Assembly (NCBI GenBank): GCA_964532405.1
Contig: CAZHIC010000003.1
Location: 67,069 to 131,068, forward strand
Direction: 5' to 3'
DNA length: 64,000 bases
Source: PALSA-1006 sp964532405
GTDB lineage: Bacteria > Pseudomonadota > Gammaproteobacteria > Burkholderiales > Gallionellaceae
Part shown: piece after piece, positions 26,582 through 36,116 of the stretch
Layout of the letters: each line of letters begins with the position of its first letter
Position numbering within the stretch: the first letter of the stretch is position 1
Position numbers and translations under genes: made by a program
Notes under the pieces: generated by a model
What the model was told of the DNA's origin: nothing
The model's database searches: none
Seen by the model: the letters and a program-made list of their open reading frames with translations, nothing else

Positions 26582-26885
26582 TCACCCCAACCCTGCGGGG
26601 TATGTATTCTGTAGAACCTGCGGAGGCGCATTGGAGAAGATGCGTTGCAGTTGCGGCTTTGTCACCGGGATGGGTGACGTTTTCTGCGGTAACTGCGGAA
26701 AAAGTTTGCTTGAAGTAGCCGCAGTGGATGACCGAGCCGGAGTTGATAACGATCATCGCTTCGATCTGGAACGTCTGGCACTGCAAGCGGCGCAAGAAAA
26801 ACAGTTTCTGGAGTCAACCCATAAAGCGCGCGTCACGCAGGACGATATTCGCAAGCTGTTAACGTTGCGCAGAAAGAAATTCTGA
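26571..26885 (+). CDS. Small double zinc-ribbon protein
   Basis: A 104-residue protein beginning MSCNHPNPAGYVFCRTCGG and continuing with CSCGFVTGMGDVFCGNCGKS: cysteine pairs that form two zinc-ribbon-like knuckles within the first 45 residues. The second half is helical and charged (RFDLERLALQAAQEKQFLE... RKLLTLRRKKF). It is sandwiched with overlaps on both sides between the response regulator and the GspE-type ATPase (its stop and the ATPase start share TGATG). Function unknown; the placement suggests an adaptor between the regulator and the ATPase. Confidence 0.8.
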   Translation: MSCNHPNPAGYVFCRTCGGALEKMRCSCGFVTGMGDVFCGNCGKSLLEVAAVDDRAGVDNDHRFDLERLALQAAQEKQFLESTHKARVTQDDIRKLLTLRRKKF

Positions 26886-28591
26886 TGATAGAGCTGACAG
26901 AGTTATTGATCGCAAGTCTGCAGGAAAAGGCGCATGTTCCACCCGTCCCGCTGGCGGGCATGATCAGGGCGGCAAAAAATGATGCAGTCAATTTTGCGCA
27001 ATTCGTCATTCAGGACGGGTATCTGAATCGCGACACGGCGGGAGAATTGTTGGCAAGGCAGTTAAATCGCACTTACGTCAATCTGAGCAAAACGCTGTTT
27101 CAGGATGAGGCAGTTTCCATGCTTACCGGGGAGATTGCGCAACACTATCAGGCTATTCCGATCTACCAGTTGGGCAACGTGGTGACGGTGGGGATGGTGA
27201 CCCCCAATGACGCGCAAGCTATTACGGAGCTGAGCAATTTGTTGATGAAGGCGGTTAGCCCGGTCTTCTGTTTTAAGGACGAGGTCAATTCGGCAATCCA
27301 GGTTAATTATCAGTCCGCGCAGCATGTGGATGATCTGGTGACCAGCTTCGATCTGATGGTGTTTCAGTCTGCCGAGCTGAGTGATGCCGCACTGGCAAAA
27401 TTGCTCGACTCCAAGCCACTCGTCGAGCTTTGCGATTCGATTATTTTGCTTGCGCTGAAAGAGCGCGCCTCGGATATCCATATAGAGCCGAAAAAGAATG
27501 AAGTGATAGTGCGCTTCCGCATTGACGGGGATCTGGTGGACAGGCTGTTCTTGCCCGCAGAAATGGCGTTGCCGCTGACCTCGCGTTACAAAATCTCATC
27601 CGGCATGGACATCACCGAGCGGCGCAGGCCGCAGGATGGGCGTCTCAGTTTTGCGTTGCCGATGAAAGATCTGGATTTGCGCGTCTCCTGCCTGCCTGTG
27701 ATGCACGGCGAAAAAATCGTGATGCGTATTCTAGGTTCGATATATACCAGCGACATCCTGAATCTGGACAAACTGGATTTTTCTCCCGAAGTGCTGCGTC
27801 CGTTCAAGACGACCCTGAAATATCAGCAGGGTATTTTGTTTGTGACCGGCCCGACCGGATCGGGGAAAAGCACCACGCTGTATGCGGCGCTGAACTTTAT
27901 TAACACGCGCGACATCAACATCATCACCATCGAAGAGCCGGTCGAATACGATGTGCCGAGCCTGAATCAGGTAATGGTCAACGACAAGGTTGGCAGGGGC
28001 TTCAAAGAGGTATTGCGTTCAGTATTGCGCCAGGACCCCGATGCCATTCTGGTGGGTGAGATTCGCGACACTGAAACGGCGCGCATTGCAGCTCAGGCGG
28101 CGCTGACCGGTCATTTGGTATTGACCACGTTGCATACCAACGATGCGATCCAGGCTACCACACGCCTGCTGGAAATGGGCGTGGAGCGTTTCATCGTGGC
28201 GCCATCCATCATCGGCGTGCTGGGGCAGCGTTTGGTAAAAAGGTTATGCGAATACTGCAAGGCCGAGCATCACCCCGATCCCGCCGAGTTGCGCCAGTAT
28301 TTCTACTGGCGTGAAGATATTAAGTTGCCGGTATTTTACAAAGGGGCCGGCTGCAAGCATTGCGGTGGTACGGGCTATGCCGGACGGCTGGGCATTCATG
28401 AATTTCTGAAAGTCTCACCACAGATACGCGAGGCGATCCTGCGCGAACGCAATTACGATGAGATCGTGGATATCGCAGTGCAGCAGGGATTTAGCAATAT
28501 TCGTTACGACGGCTTCAAGAAAGCATTGCGTGGATTGACCTCACTGGAAGAGGTTATACGCGCTACCGCTTCGCTCGAAGACGAATCTTAA
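26885..28591 (+). CDS. GspE/PilB-family secretion or pilus assembly ATPase
   Basis: A 568-residue type II secretion/type IV pilus extension-type ATPase. An N-terminal MshEN/T2SSE_N-like domain (residues about 1-150, with GYLNRDTAGELLARQL) precedes the motor. The motor has ERASDIHIEPKKNEVIVRFRIDGD, Walker A VTGPTGSGKSTTLY (about 322), the Asp box, Walker B ILVGEIRDTETA, and a tetracysteine zinc site CEYC...CKHC typical of GspE/PilB. Full length and all motor motifs are intact. No PilC/GspF platform protein, pilin or secretin is nearby; instead it sits in a two-component gene cluster. It may serve machinery elsewhere or a new regulated system. Confidence 0.92.
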   Translation: MIELTELLIASLQEKAHVPPVPLAGMIRAAKNDAVNFAQFVIQDGYLNRDTAGELLARQLNRTYVNLSKTLFQDEAVSMLTGEIAQHYQAIPIYQLGNVVTVGMVTPNDAQAITELSNLLMKAVSPVFCFKDEVNSAIQVNYQSAQHVDDLVTSFDLMVFQSAELSDAALAKLLDSKPLVELCDSIILLALKERASDIHIEPKKNEVIVRFRIDGDLVDRLFLPAEMALPLTSRYKISSGMDITERRRPQDGRLSFALPMKDLDLRVSCLPVMHGEKIVMRILGSIYTSDILNLDKLDFSPEVLRPFKTTLKYQQGILFVTGPTGSGKSTTLYAALNFINTRDINIITIEEPVEYDVPSLNQVMVNDKVGRGFKEVLRSVLRQDPDAILVGEIRDTETARIAAQAALTGHLVLTTLHTNDAIQATTRLLEMGVERFIVAPSIIGVLGQRLVKRLCEYCKAEHHPDPAELRQYFYWREDIKLPVFYKGAGCKHCGGTGYAGRLGIHEFLKVSPQIREAILRERNYDEIVDIAVQQGFSNIRYDGFKKALRGLTSLEEVIRATASLEDES

Positions 28592-28636
28592 GCATGTCTC
28601 TGCCGTTATGGGCAACGCTAATCCGCGATCATATTT

Positions 28637-29146
28637 ATGATTAATACCGCCGATATCCTTAACGCGAAAGTGCTGATCGTTGACGATCAGCAAGCCAATG
28701 TGCGCCTGATGGAGAGAATGCTGCGCGATGCCGGCTATGTATTTATCACTTCGACAATGAGCCCGCTTGAGGTATGCGAGCTTCATCTTAAGAATCGCTA
28801 CGATCTGATCCTGCTCGATCTGCAGATGCCCGGCATGGATGGCTTTCAGGTGATGGAGGGGCTTAAGGAAATAGAACCGGATGGCTACCTCCCGGTTATT
28901 GTGATCACCGCCCAGCCGGATTACAAGGTGCGTGCGCTGGAAGCGGGCGCAAAGGATTTTGTGAGTAAACCTTTCGATATAGTTGAGGTGAAAACGCGTA
29001 TTCACAACATGCTGGAAGTACGACTGTTGTACAAAGAGCGCAATTTTATGGATCAGATTTTGAGGGAAAAAATGCCGAACTGGAAAGTGCCCGGTCTGCG
29101 GCGGAAAAAGCCAACCTGGCGAAATCGGATTTCCTTGCAACGGTGA
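28637..29146 (+). CDS. REC domain part of a REC-histidine kinase (frameshifted 5' part)
   Basis: A receiver domain (residues about 10-125): VLIVDDQQANVR, phosphoacceptor LILLDLQMPGMDG, VIVITAQPDY and the Lys in FVSKPFD, followed by a helical linker. After codon 143 the frame goes into non-homologous basic sequence (PNWKVPGLRRKKPTW). The missing linker and DHp start, AELESARSAAEKANLAKSDF then LATVSHELR, is found in the minus-one frame directly overlapping. The change of frame falls at the A6 run 29067-29072. The two frames therefore belong to one gene. Genuine frameshift, programmed slippage or sequencing error cannot be told apart here. Confidence 0.85.
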   Translation: MINTADILNAKVLIVDDQQANVRLMERMLRDAGYVFITSTMSPLEVCELHLKNRYDLILLDLQMPGMDGFQVMEGLKEIEPDGYLPVIVITAQPDYKVRALEAGAKDFVSKPFDIVEVKTRIHNMLEVRLLYKERNFMDQILREKMPNWKVPGLRRKKPTWRNRISLQR

Positions 29147-29853
29147 GTCATGAATTGCGCACGCCGCTGACGTCGATTCGCGGCGCGCTGGCGTTGATTG
29201 CGGGAGGCGTGACCGGAGAGTTGCCCGCAGCAGCCAAACCGCTGATCGATATTGCCCATAAGAACAGCGAACGTTTGATTCTTCTGGTTAACGACATTCT
29301 CGATATGGAGAAAATCGAGGCGGGCAAGATGGAGTTCAATGCCAACCCGGTCAAACTCGTGCCGTTGCTGCTTCAGGCGCTGGATGGAAATCATGCCTAC
29401 GCCGAGCAGTATAAGGTTAGTTATGCGTTGGATGGCGAGCTGGCGAGTGAGTTGTCCGGGGCGCTAGTCAATGTGGATAGCAACCGGATGATGCAGGTGT
29501 TCGCCAACTTGCTTTCGAATGCAGCCAAGTATTCTCCCGTGGGTGGCAGGGTGCTGATTACGGTAGAGCGCATTGATCGCAATATTCGTGTGGCAGTAAA
29601 AGACAATGGGCCGGGCATAACGGATGAATTCAGGGCGCGTATTTTCCAGAAATTTGCCCGGGCCGACTCTTCCGATACCCGCAAAAAAGGCGGGACGGGC
29701 TTGGGGCTTTCCATTGCCAAGGCGATCATCGAAAAGATGGGCGGCAATATTTGGTTTGATACACAACCCAATGTGCAGACCGTGTTTTATGTTGAATTGC
29801 CGGAATGGTTGGAAAGCCAGCATCCTGAAATCAGTCTTTCTTCAAGCGTTTGA
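29143..29853 (+). CDS. Histidine kinase part of the REC-histidine kinase (3' part)
   Basis: A 236-codon frame with the kinase core: phospho-His in SHELRTPLTSIRG at its very start, N box NRMMQVFANLLSNAAKYS, G1 VKDNGPGIT, F box RIFQKFARADSS and G2 GTGLGLSIAKAII. No membrane segment, so a soluble kinase. The GTG at 29143 overlaps the preceding stop, but coding homology to the DHp helix continues upstream in this frame (from about 29074), so this is the distal part of a REC-HK hybrid. Probable phosphate flow is kinase to its receiver domain, to the Hpt protein, to the single-domain regulators. Confidence 0.87.
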   Translation: MSHELRTPLTSIRGALALIAGGVTGELPAAAKPLIDIAHKNSERLILLVNDILDMEKIEAGKMEFNANPVKLVPLLLQALDGNHAYAEQYKVSYALDGELASELSGALVNVDSNRMMQVFANLLSNAAKYSPVGGRVLITVERIDRNIRVAVKDNGPGITDEFRARIFQKFARADSSDTRKKGGTGLGLSIAKAIIEKMGGNIWFDTQPNVQTVFYVELPEWLESQHPEISLSSSV

Positions 29854-29868
29854 CCCGGGCCGAATAAT

Positions 29869-30285
29869 ATGAAAACTACAGGGTTAGCCCACAACAGCAT
29901 GATCAAGTTGACGCGCATCCTGTATGTGGAGGATGAGCCGGATATTCAGACGGTGGCGCGGCTTGCGCTGGAAGCTCTGGGCGGATTTACTGTGGAAATA
30001 TGCAGTTCGGGTGACGAGGCTCTGCAACGGGCCGCCAGTTTTCAGCCGCAGCTGATTTTGCTGGATGTGATGATGCCGGGTATGGATGGGCCGGGTACGC
30101 TCAAGAGGCTGCGCGAGTTGCCGCAGTTTGCCAGTACACCCGCCGTTTTTATGACTGCCAAAGTTCAGCCGGGTGAAGTGGCGCACTACCTGGAACTGGG
30201 GGCGGTGGATGTCATCCCCAAGCCCTTTGATCCGATGATGTTATCAAGTCAGGTGCAAGCTATATGGGAGCGTTGTCATGACTGA
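29869..30285 (+). CDS. Single-domain response regulator
   Basis: A 138-residue receiver protein: ILYVEDEPDIQTV, phosphoacceptor LILLDVMMPGMDGPG, VFMTAK and DVIPKPFDP. No output domain. ATG 29869 gives ten residues before the conserved beta1 strand; an internal ATG at 29899 (MIKLTRI) is an equally credible start. It overlaps the Hpt gene by eight bases, so the pair is translationally coupled. Confidence 0.88.
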   Translation: MKTTGLAHNSMIKLTRILYVEDEPDIQTVARLALEALGGFTVEICSSGDEALQRAASFQPQLILLDVMMPGMDGPGTLKRLRELPQFASTPAVFMTAKVQPGEVAHYLELGAVDVIPKPFDPMMLSSQVQAIWERCHD

Positions 30286-30664
30286 CCCGGCGGACATGCA
30301 AGTTCAGCTAAAAATACTGAGCGATGCTTACGCTGTGCAATTGCCCGAAAAGCTTAAACTTATCGAACAGACGTGGTGCCATTTGTCACACAGCGAGTGG
30401 AGTGAGGACGGCTTTCAGGCCTTGTGCCGCATGGTGCATAGCATGACGGGATCTGGAAAAGTTTTTGGGTTTTCTTTACTGAGCGACGTTGCGCGGAACC
30501 TGGAGGCGTATCTCAACCACCTCGCACAGGCGAAGACGCTGCCAAGCGATGAACAGCGTCAGTACATACAAATTTTACTGGATGAGTTGCAACAGGCCAC
30601 GACAACCCGGGATGCTATCAGCATCGAAACAGGCCAAGGCGCGGCTCTTCCATCTGTTGAATAA
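30278..30664 (+). CDS. Histidine phosphotransfer (Hpt) protein
   Basis: A 128-residue all-helical Hpt protein. The phosphorylatable His lies in LCRMVHSMTGSGKVFGF (about residue 51), with the glycine and small residues downstream expected for an Hpt four-helix bundle, followed by LSDVARNLEAYL. It closes the phosphorelay gene cluster. The last residues are followed directly by a palindromic repeat beginning at 30664. Confidence 0.85.
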   Translation: MTDPADMQVQLKILSDAYAVQLPEKLKLIEQTWCHLSHSEWSEDGFQALCRMVHSMTGSGKVFGFSLLSDVARNLEAYLNHLAQAKTLPSDEQRQYIQILLDELQQATTTRDAISIETGQGAALPSVE

Positions 30665-30766
30665 TCCCAGATAATTATTAGCGGCCACAACATCCCCTCC
30701 CCCATCCTAGCCTTCCCCCTGCAAGGGGGAAGGGACTGGTTCGGCTCTAATGAACTATCTGGAATA
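30664..30766. repeat. MITE-like repeat, copy B, with REP hairpin core R4
   Basis: Ends aatcccagataattattag and, inverted, ctaatgaactatctggaata enclose cccctcccccatcctagcc and the hairpin ccttccccctgcaagggggaagg. The ends resemble copy A at 6409 and the right flank of R2; the core is the C/G-rich REP hairpin found elsewhere. It immediately follows the Hpt stop. Confidence 0.8.
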
Positions 30767-30879
30767 ATGGCATATCGCGGGGGCGATTTTTGCGCTGCTA
30801 AAAGCGCATCCATAGCATCAATTTTCTCGACTTGATTTACAATTGCCGCTGCATTTTTTCAATCGGATGAGGCGCTGGC

Positions 30880-32325
30880 ATGCTGATTTGGTTCGTCGTG
30901 ATTTATCTTTTGTTCTCCGTCGGAGTCGGTTTGTACGCTTCGCGGCGGGTACACAATTCCCGCGACTTTGTGGTGGCCGGGCGCAACCTGCCTTTGCCTA
31001 TCGTGACTGCAACGGTGTTCGCCACCTGGTTCGGCGCGGAGACGGTGCTGGGCATCTCTGCCACCTTCGTGAAAGAAGGTTTGAGCAGCGTGGTCGCCGA
31101 TCCGTTCGGGGCAAGCATGTGCCTGATTATCGCGGGCTTATTTTTTGCACCGTTGTTGTATCGCATGAATCTGCTCACCATCGGCGACTATTACCGGGCG
31201 CGTTATAACCGCGTGGTCGAATTGATCATGACGATTTGCATCATGGTCTCTTACCTCGGCTGGGTATCGGCGCAAGTGACGGCACTGGGGCTGGTGTTCA
31301 ACATGGTCAGCGGCGGCGCCATCGAACAGTCGACCGGCATGTTCATCGGCACGGGCATCGTGCTGACCTACACCATGTTCGGCGGGATGTGGGCGGTGGC
31401 GCTGCTGGATTTCGTGCAGATGACGGTCATCATGGCGGGCATGTTGCTGATCGCGGTACTGGTGAGCGGCGATGCGGGCGGCGTGGGCAATGTGGTGAAT
31501 CATGCGCAGCTTGCCGGCAAGCTGCAATTCTTTCCGCAAGGCGGCTATGAGGCATGGGTTCCGTTCATCGGTGCAGGTATCACCATGATGCTGGGGTCTA
31601 TCCCGCAACAAGACGTGTTCCAGCGCATGACTTCGGCCAAAGACGAGAAGACGGCGGTGCGCGGCTCGGTGGCAGGCGGCGTGTTGTATTTCGCATTCGC
31701 CTTTGTGCCGATGTTCCTAGCCTATTCCGCGACGCTGATCGACCCCAAAGTTTTCGGCGAGATGATAGCGAACGATGCGCAGATGGTGCTGCCCAGTCTG
31801 ATTCTGCACCACACCCCGCTGGTGGCGCAGGTGTTCTTTTTCGGCGCGCTGTTGTCCGCCATCATGAGTACCGCATCCGCCACCCTGCTGGCGCCCTCGG
31901 TGATGTTTACCGAGAACATCCTCAAGCACTTCGCGCTCAAGCACATGAGCGACCAGCAGATGCTGCGCACCATGCGCATCATCGTGGTGACCTTCGGCTG
32001 CTTCGTGCTGTGGTTCGCGCTGAATTCCGAAGCAAGCATATTCAAGATGGTGGAAAACGCCTACAAGATCACGCTGGTCGCCGCGTTCGTGCCGCTGGCG
32101 TTCGGCTTGTATTGGAAACGCGCCAACACGCAGGGAGCGCTGCTCTCCATCGTTCTGGGACTGGCCTCATGGTTACTGATGGAGGCCTTGCAGCCAAGCG
32201 AAATCTGGCCACCGCAACTGGCCGGCTTGCTATTGAGTGTGTTCGGTATGTTGCTAGGATCGTTGTTGCCGAATCTGATCGGCAAACACGGGGCGGCACC
32301 CCGACACCCGCATCACCCCGCTTGA
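30880..32325 (+). CDS. Sodium:solute symporter family transporter
   Basis: A 481-residue inner-membrane SSS-family symporter with about 13 hydrophobic segments. Family features are RRVHNSRDFVVAGRNLP near the N-terminus, TWFGAETVLGISATFVKEGL, a central GAGITMMLGSIPQQDVFQRMTSAKDEKTAVRG and the later LLSAIMSTASATLLAPS. The C-terminal region ends in GAAPRHPHHPA. The solute is not identifiable. The stop codon is immediately followed by the pho box of phoB, so the two genes are probably separately regulated. Confidence 0.88.
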   Translation: MLIWFVVIYLLFSVGVGLYASRRVHNSRDFVVAGRNLPLPIVTATVFATWFGAETVLGISATFVKEGLSSVVADPFGASMCLIIAGLFFAPLLYRMNLLTIGDYYRARYNRVVELIMTICIMVSYLGWVSAQVTALGLVFNMVSGGAIEQSTGMFIGTGIVLTYTMFGGMWAVALLDFVQMTVIMAGMLLIAVLVSGDAGGVGNVVNHAQLAGKLQFFPQGGYEAWVPFIGAGITMMLGSIPQQDVFQRMTSAKDEKTAVRGSVAGGVLYFAFAFVPMFLAYSATLIDPKVFGEMIANDAQMVLPSLILHHTPLVAQVFFFGALLSAIMSTASATLLAPSVMFTENILKHFALKHMSDQQMLRTMRIIVVTFGCFVLWFALNSEASIFKMVENAYKITLVAAFVPLAFGLYWKRANTQGALLSIVLGLASWLLMEALQPSEIWPPQLAGLLLSVFGMLLGSLLPNLIGKHGAAPRHPHHPA

Positions 32326-32343
32326 CTGTCATGCTGTTGTCAC
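32326..32343 (+). promoter_or_regulatory. Pho box upstream of phoB
   Basis: The 18-base string CTGTCATgctgTTGTCAC has two TGTCA half sites with the correct 11-base repeat spacing of the PhoB-binding consensus. It starts directly after the transporter stop and 53 bases before the phoB ATG, predicting positive autoregulation at phosphate starvation. Confidence 0.75.
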
Positions 32344-32395
32344 AATTCATCCATACCATCGCAACCTGTATGAAACAAAGATTATGGGAAATTAG

Positions 32396-33082
32396 ATGAC
32401 AGCGAACATTCTGATAGTGGAAGACGAGCCGGCGATTCAGGAATTGCTTGCGTTCAACGTGACGCAATGCGGCTATCGTGCGCTGCAAGCATCCGATGCG
32501 GATAGCGCGCTGGCCTTGATCAACCGCGCACTACCGGATCTGATCTTGCTGGACTGGATGCTGCCCGGCATATCCGGCGTGGAACTGGCAAGGCGTTTGC
32601 GCGCCGACCAGCGCACCCACAACATTCCCATCATCATGCTCACGGCGCGCACCGACGAGCGCGACAAGGTGATGGGCTTGGAATCCGGCGCGGACGACTA
32701 CATCACCAAACCGTTCTCCCCGCGCGAACTGATGGCGCGTATTCGCGCCGTGTTGCGTCGCCGAGCGCCGCAGATGAGCGACGAGCTGGTACGCGTGGAA
32801 GGGCTGGAACTTTCTCCCGTCACGCATCGCGTGAATGCGAACGGAACGAACATTGATCTGGGGCCGACCGAATTTCGCCTGCTGCATTTCTTCATGACCC
32901 ACGTCGAACGCGTCTATAGCCGCTCGCAATTGCTCGACCAAGTGTGGGGCGATCATGTATTCGTGGAAGAGCGCACCGTGGATGTGCATATCCGCCGTTT
33001 GCGCCAGGCATTGGAACCATCGGGTCTGGATAGCCTGGTGCAGACCGTGCGCGGCAGCGGCTACCGCTTTTCGCGGGCTTGA
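32396..33082 (+). CDS. phoB: Phosphate regulon response regulator PhoB
   Basis: A 228-residue OmpR/PhoB-family regulator. The receiver domain (residues 1-120) has ILIVEDEPAIQELL, phosphoacceptor LILLDWMLPGISG, MLTARTDERDKV and DDYITKPFSPREL. The winged-helix DNA-binding domain (about 128-226) has GPTEFRLLHFFMTH, RSQLLDQVWG, EERTVDVHIRRLR and VRGSGYRFS. The LDWMLPG and KPFSPRELMARIRAVLRR features mark PhoB. The cognate phoR is not adjacent but 6.6 kb downstream at 39706. Confidence 0.93.
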   Translation: MTANILIVEDEPAIQELLAFNVTQCGYRALQASDADSALALINRALPDLILLDWMLPGISGVELARRLRADQRTHNIPIIMLTARTDERDKVMGLESGADDYITKPFSPRELMARIRAVLRRRAPQMSDELVRVEGLELSPVTHRVNANGTNIDLGPTEFRLLHFFMTHVERVYSRSQLLDQVWGDHVFVEERTVDVHIRRLRQALEPSGLDSLVQTVRGSGYRFSRA

Positions 33083-33167
33083 TTGGACGAGATTATTCTG
33101 CGGCTATCGTGGATAAAGCCCTTGCCAGAGTAAAGACGCTTGAGCTTTTTAATGAGGCCGATGCCGC

Positions 33168-34280
<1,113 letters not shown>

Positions 34281-34310
34281 TTGATCTGACGCTCCGTTGA
34301 ATGCGTACCG

Positions 34311-34415
34311 AATATTCCTTCCCCATACAGGGGGAAGGCTAGGATGGGGGTAAAAGCGATGGTATACGACAAAACCTCTACCCCACCCTAACCCTCCCCC
34401 TGCAAGGGGGAGGGG
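34311..34415. repeat. REP-like repeat pair R5
   Basis: Two hairpins, ccttccccatacagggggaagg and cctccccctgcaagggggagg, in a unit with facing ctaggatgggggtaaa and ctctaccccaccctaac segments. It lies between ald and the dioxygenase gene, and its last hairpin supplies the end and stop codon of the dioxygenase frame. Confidence 0.88.
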
Positions 34416-35155
34416 ATCACCTGCTCCAGAAACCCGCCCGAGCGGAACGTCAGCACTAGCGTATCGCGATGACCGCCTTCAGCCGTGGGTTGGATTGGCG
34501 TGGATTCGTGTATCACGCGCTCATCATCGAGCAAGAGCAGCGTCCACGGCTCGCTCAAGGTGAAACGCTGCCCGTGCGAGCCTTCCGCTTCAAAGATGCG
34601 ACTCTCGCCACCGCTGACACTCTCCCGCGCCACCAGCAGAATAGCCACGAAATCCACACCGTCGCGATGCGCGCCTTCCGGCGTGGGGCGACCGATGCCG
34701 TTGCGGGTGTCGATACGAAATTGGTGTGCTTCCACATACCAGGGTTGTTCACCTTTGACGGACGAACAAATGCGCGCAATCGCCAACAACAATCTCGACC
34801 ACACCAGTTGCGCAACCGTATGCGCGCTCATCGGCTCGAACAAACGCTGCATGCCGCCGTGCAGCGCGTTGTATTCCAGCGGCTGGTAATGCGCGCGATG
34901 CGTAACTTGCGTGACGCAACCCTGTTCCACGATAAAACTGGAATGCCTGCGACGCCGGTAACGTCCGCCGTCTTTGAGAAAATTATCCAACGGCAAATCG
35001 TTCCAATCCGCTTTGACCGATTCCAATTCGGACAACGTGGCCCCAATGAATGCAACGACACTGGCAGGGCTCAATACCCCATAACCATCGCTCTGTAAGG
35101 TATCGGAAAGTTGTTGCGGTGGGATGAAAACAGGGGCGAGCATGGTGATGGGCAT
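34388..35155 (-). CDS. 2OG-Fe(II) dioxygenase family protein (PF10014-like)
   Basis: A 255-residue protein resembling the 2OG-Fe dioxygenase family that includes bacterial L-isoleucine hydroxylases. It has RRHSSFIVEQG, YNALHGGMQRLFEPM, the iron-binding H-x-D in EGAHRDGVDFVAILL (about residue 160) and a distal His in DERVIHESTPI (about 215), followed by an Arg in HRDTLVLTFRS. The last nine residues (IPSPLQGEG) are encoded by a palindromic repeat, so the native C-terminus was probably replaced or extended. Substrate, likely a free amino acid, is unknown. Confidence 0.8.
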   Translation of the reverse strand: MPITMLAPVFIPPQQLSDTLQSDGYGVLSPASVVAFIGATLSELESVKADWNDLPLDNFLKDGGRYRRRRHSSFIVEQGCVTQVTHRAHYQPLEYNALHGGMQRLFEPMSAHTVAQLVWSRLLLAIARICSSVKGEQPWYVEAHQFRIDTRNGIGRPTPEGAHRDGVDFVAILLVARESVSGGESRIFEAEGSHGQRFTLSEPWTLLLLDDERVIHESTPIQPTAEGGHRDTLVLTFRSGGFLEQVIPSPLQGEG

Positions 35156-35237
35156 GACGATTTATTCACGGGAAGCGATGCGGCGATTCTACGTCAGTAC
35201 ACCGCATCCATGCTGTGGAAAATTGGCGCGAGATTGG

Positions 35238-36116
35238 CTACTCGGTTGCGGCAGCGATGGGGGCAGCCTCTGCATACAACGCTTCGAGCTGCTCCTCGCG
35301 CAGATCTAAAACTTGCAGGCAGGTAGCCCCCAGCTTCGTCCATTCCTGAGTGAGGCTCAGTCCCAGTTGCTGCTGCACGATGTGTTCCGCAAGCTGTCCG
35401 GTTGCGATAAGTCTGCGGCTCAGCATAGGCAGGTTGAAGTGGGCCGATTGCAGCGCCGCAAGATCGTGGTGATTGCGTATGGCCAGACATATCTCTTCCG
35501 GCAGCCACCAGCTTTGCGCCAAGATGCAACCGATCATGGCATGATTGGTTGGCAGTTCGGTTTCCTCCACTTCAGTGAAGCTGCGCAGGGCATCTTGATT
35601 GGCCGTAGCAAGCACCGCCTCGTAATTCGGGAAGCGTCCAAGCAGAACCGGAATACCGCAGTCGCGGAACAGCCCGAAAGTGTAAGCATCATCGGCACGC
35701 AGACCGCTTATTTCTAAATGCTGTGCCAGCCAGCCGGAAAGGCGTGCGATACGCGCCGAGGCATCCCAGAAACGCTCCAGATTGGGCACATTGGGAAAAG
35801 CTTTGCGCAGAACAATGCCGGCCACGGCACGGCTGGCCGTGTCCAAGCCGAGTATTGCGAGCGCTTCGTTTACCGAACGTACGCGCTGGCGCATGCCGAA
35901 ATACGGAGAGTTAGCCGTTTTCATCAATCCGGCAGAGAGTCCGACATCGGTTACGATGATAATCGCCAGACGGTTATAGTCGGGTTCATCTTTGCGCGCC
36001 TCGGCCATGAAGCGATCCAGAATGACCGGGCAAGGGGGGATGCCCACATCGATGATGGAGCGTTCGAACAGACTATCGACTGCCGTCGGGGTTGAGCCTT
36101 GCAGATTGTCATTCAT
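35238..36116 (-). CDS. HDOD domain signalling protein
   Basis: A 292-residue HDOD-domain protein, a degenerate relative of HD phosphohydrolases used in regulatory pathways. HDOD-type features occur throughout: IPPCPVILDRFMAEARKDEPDYNRLA, DVGLSAGLMKTANSPYFG, INEA-like VNEALAILGLDTASRAVAG, and NHAMIGCILAQSWWLPEEICLAIRNHHD. The ATG overlaps the stop of the upstream GGDEF-EAL gene (ATGA), so the two are one operon and probably one c-di-GMP-linked signalling module. Confidence 0.87.
   Translation of the reverse strand: MNDNLQGSTPTAVDSLFERSIIDVGIPPCPVILDRFMAEARKDEPDYNRLAIIIVTDVGLSAGLMKTANSPYFGMRQRVRSVNEALAILGLDTASRAVAGIVLRKAFPNVPNLERFWDASARIARLSGWLAQHLEISGLRADDAYTFGLFRDCGIPVLLGRFPNYEAVLATANQDALRSFTEVEETELPTNHAMIGCILAQSWWLPEEICLAIRNHHDLAALQSAHFNLPMLSRRLIATGQLAEHIVQQQLGLSLTQEWTKLGATCLQVLDLREEQLEALYAEAAPIAAATE

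Noticed and set aside
26885..28591. Reading the GspE-type ATPase as part of a type II secretion or pilus operon in this window
   Set aside because: No gspF/pilC, pilin, prepilin peptidase or secretin gene is found on either strand.
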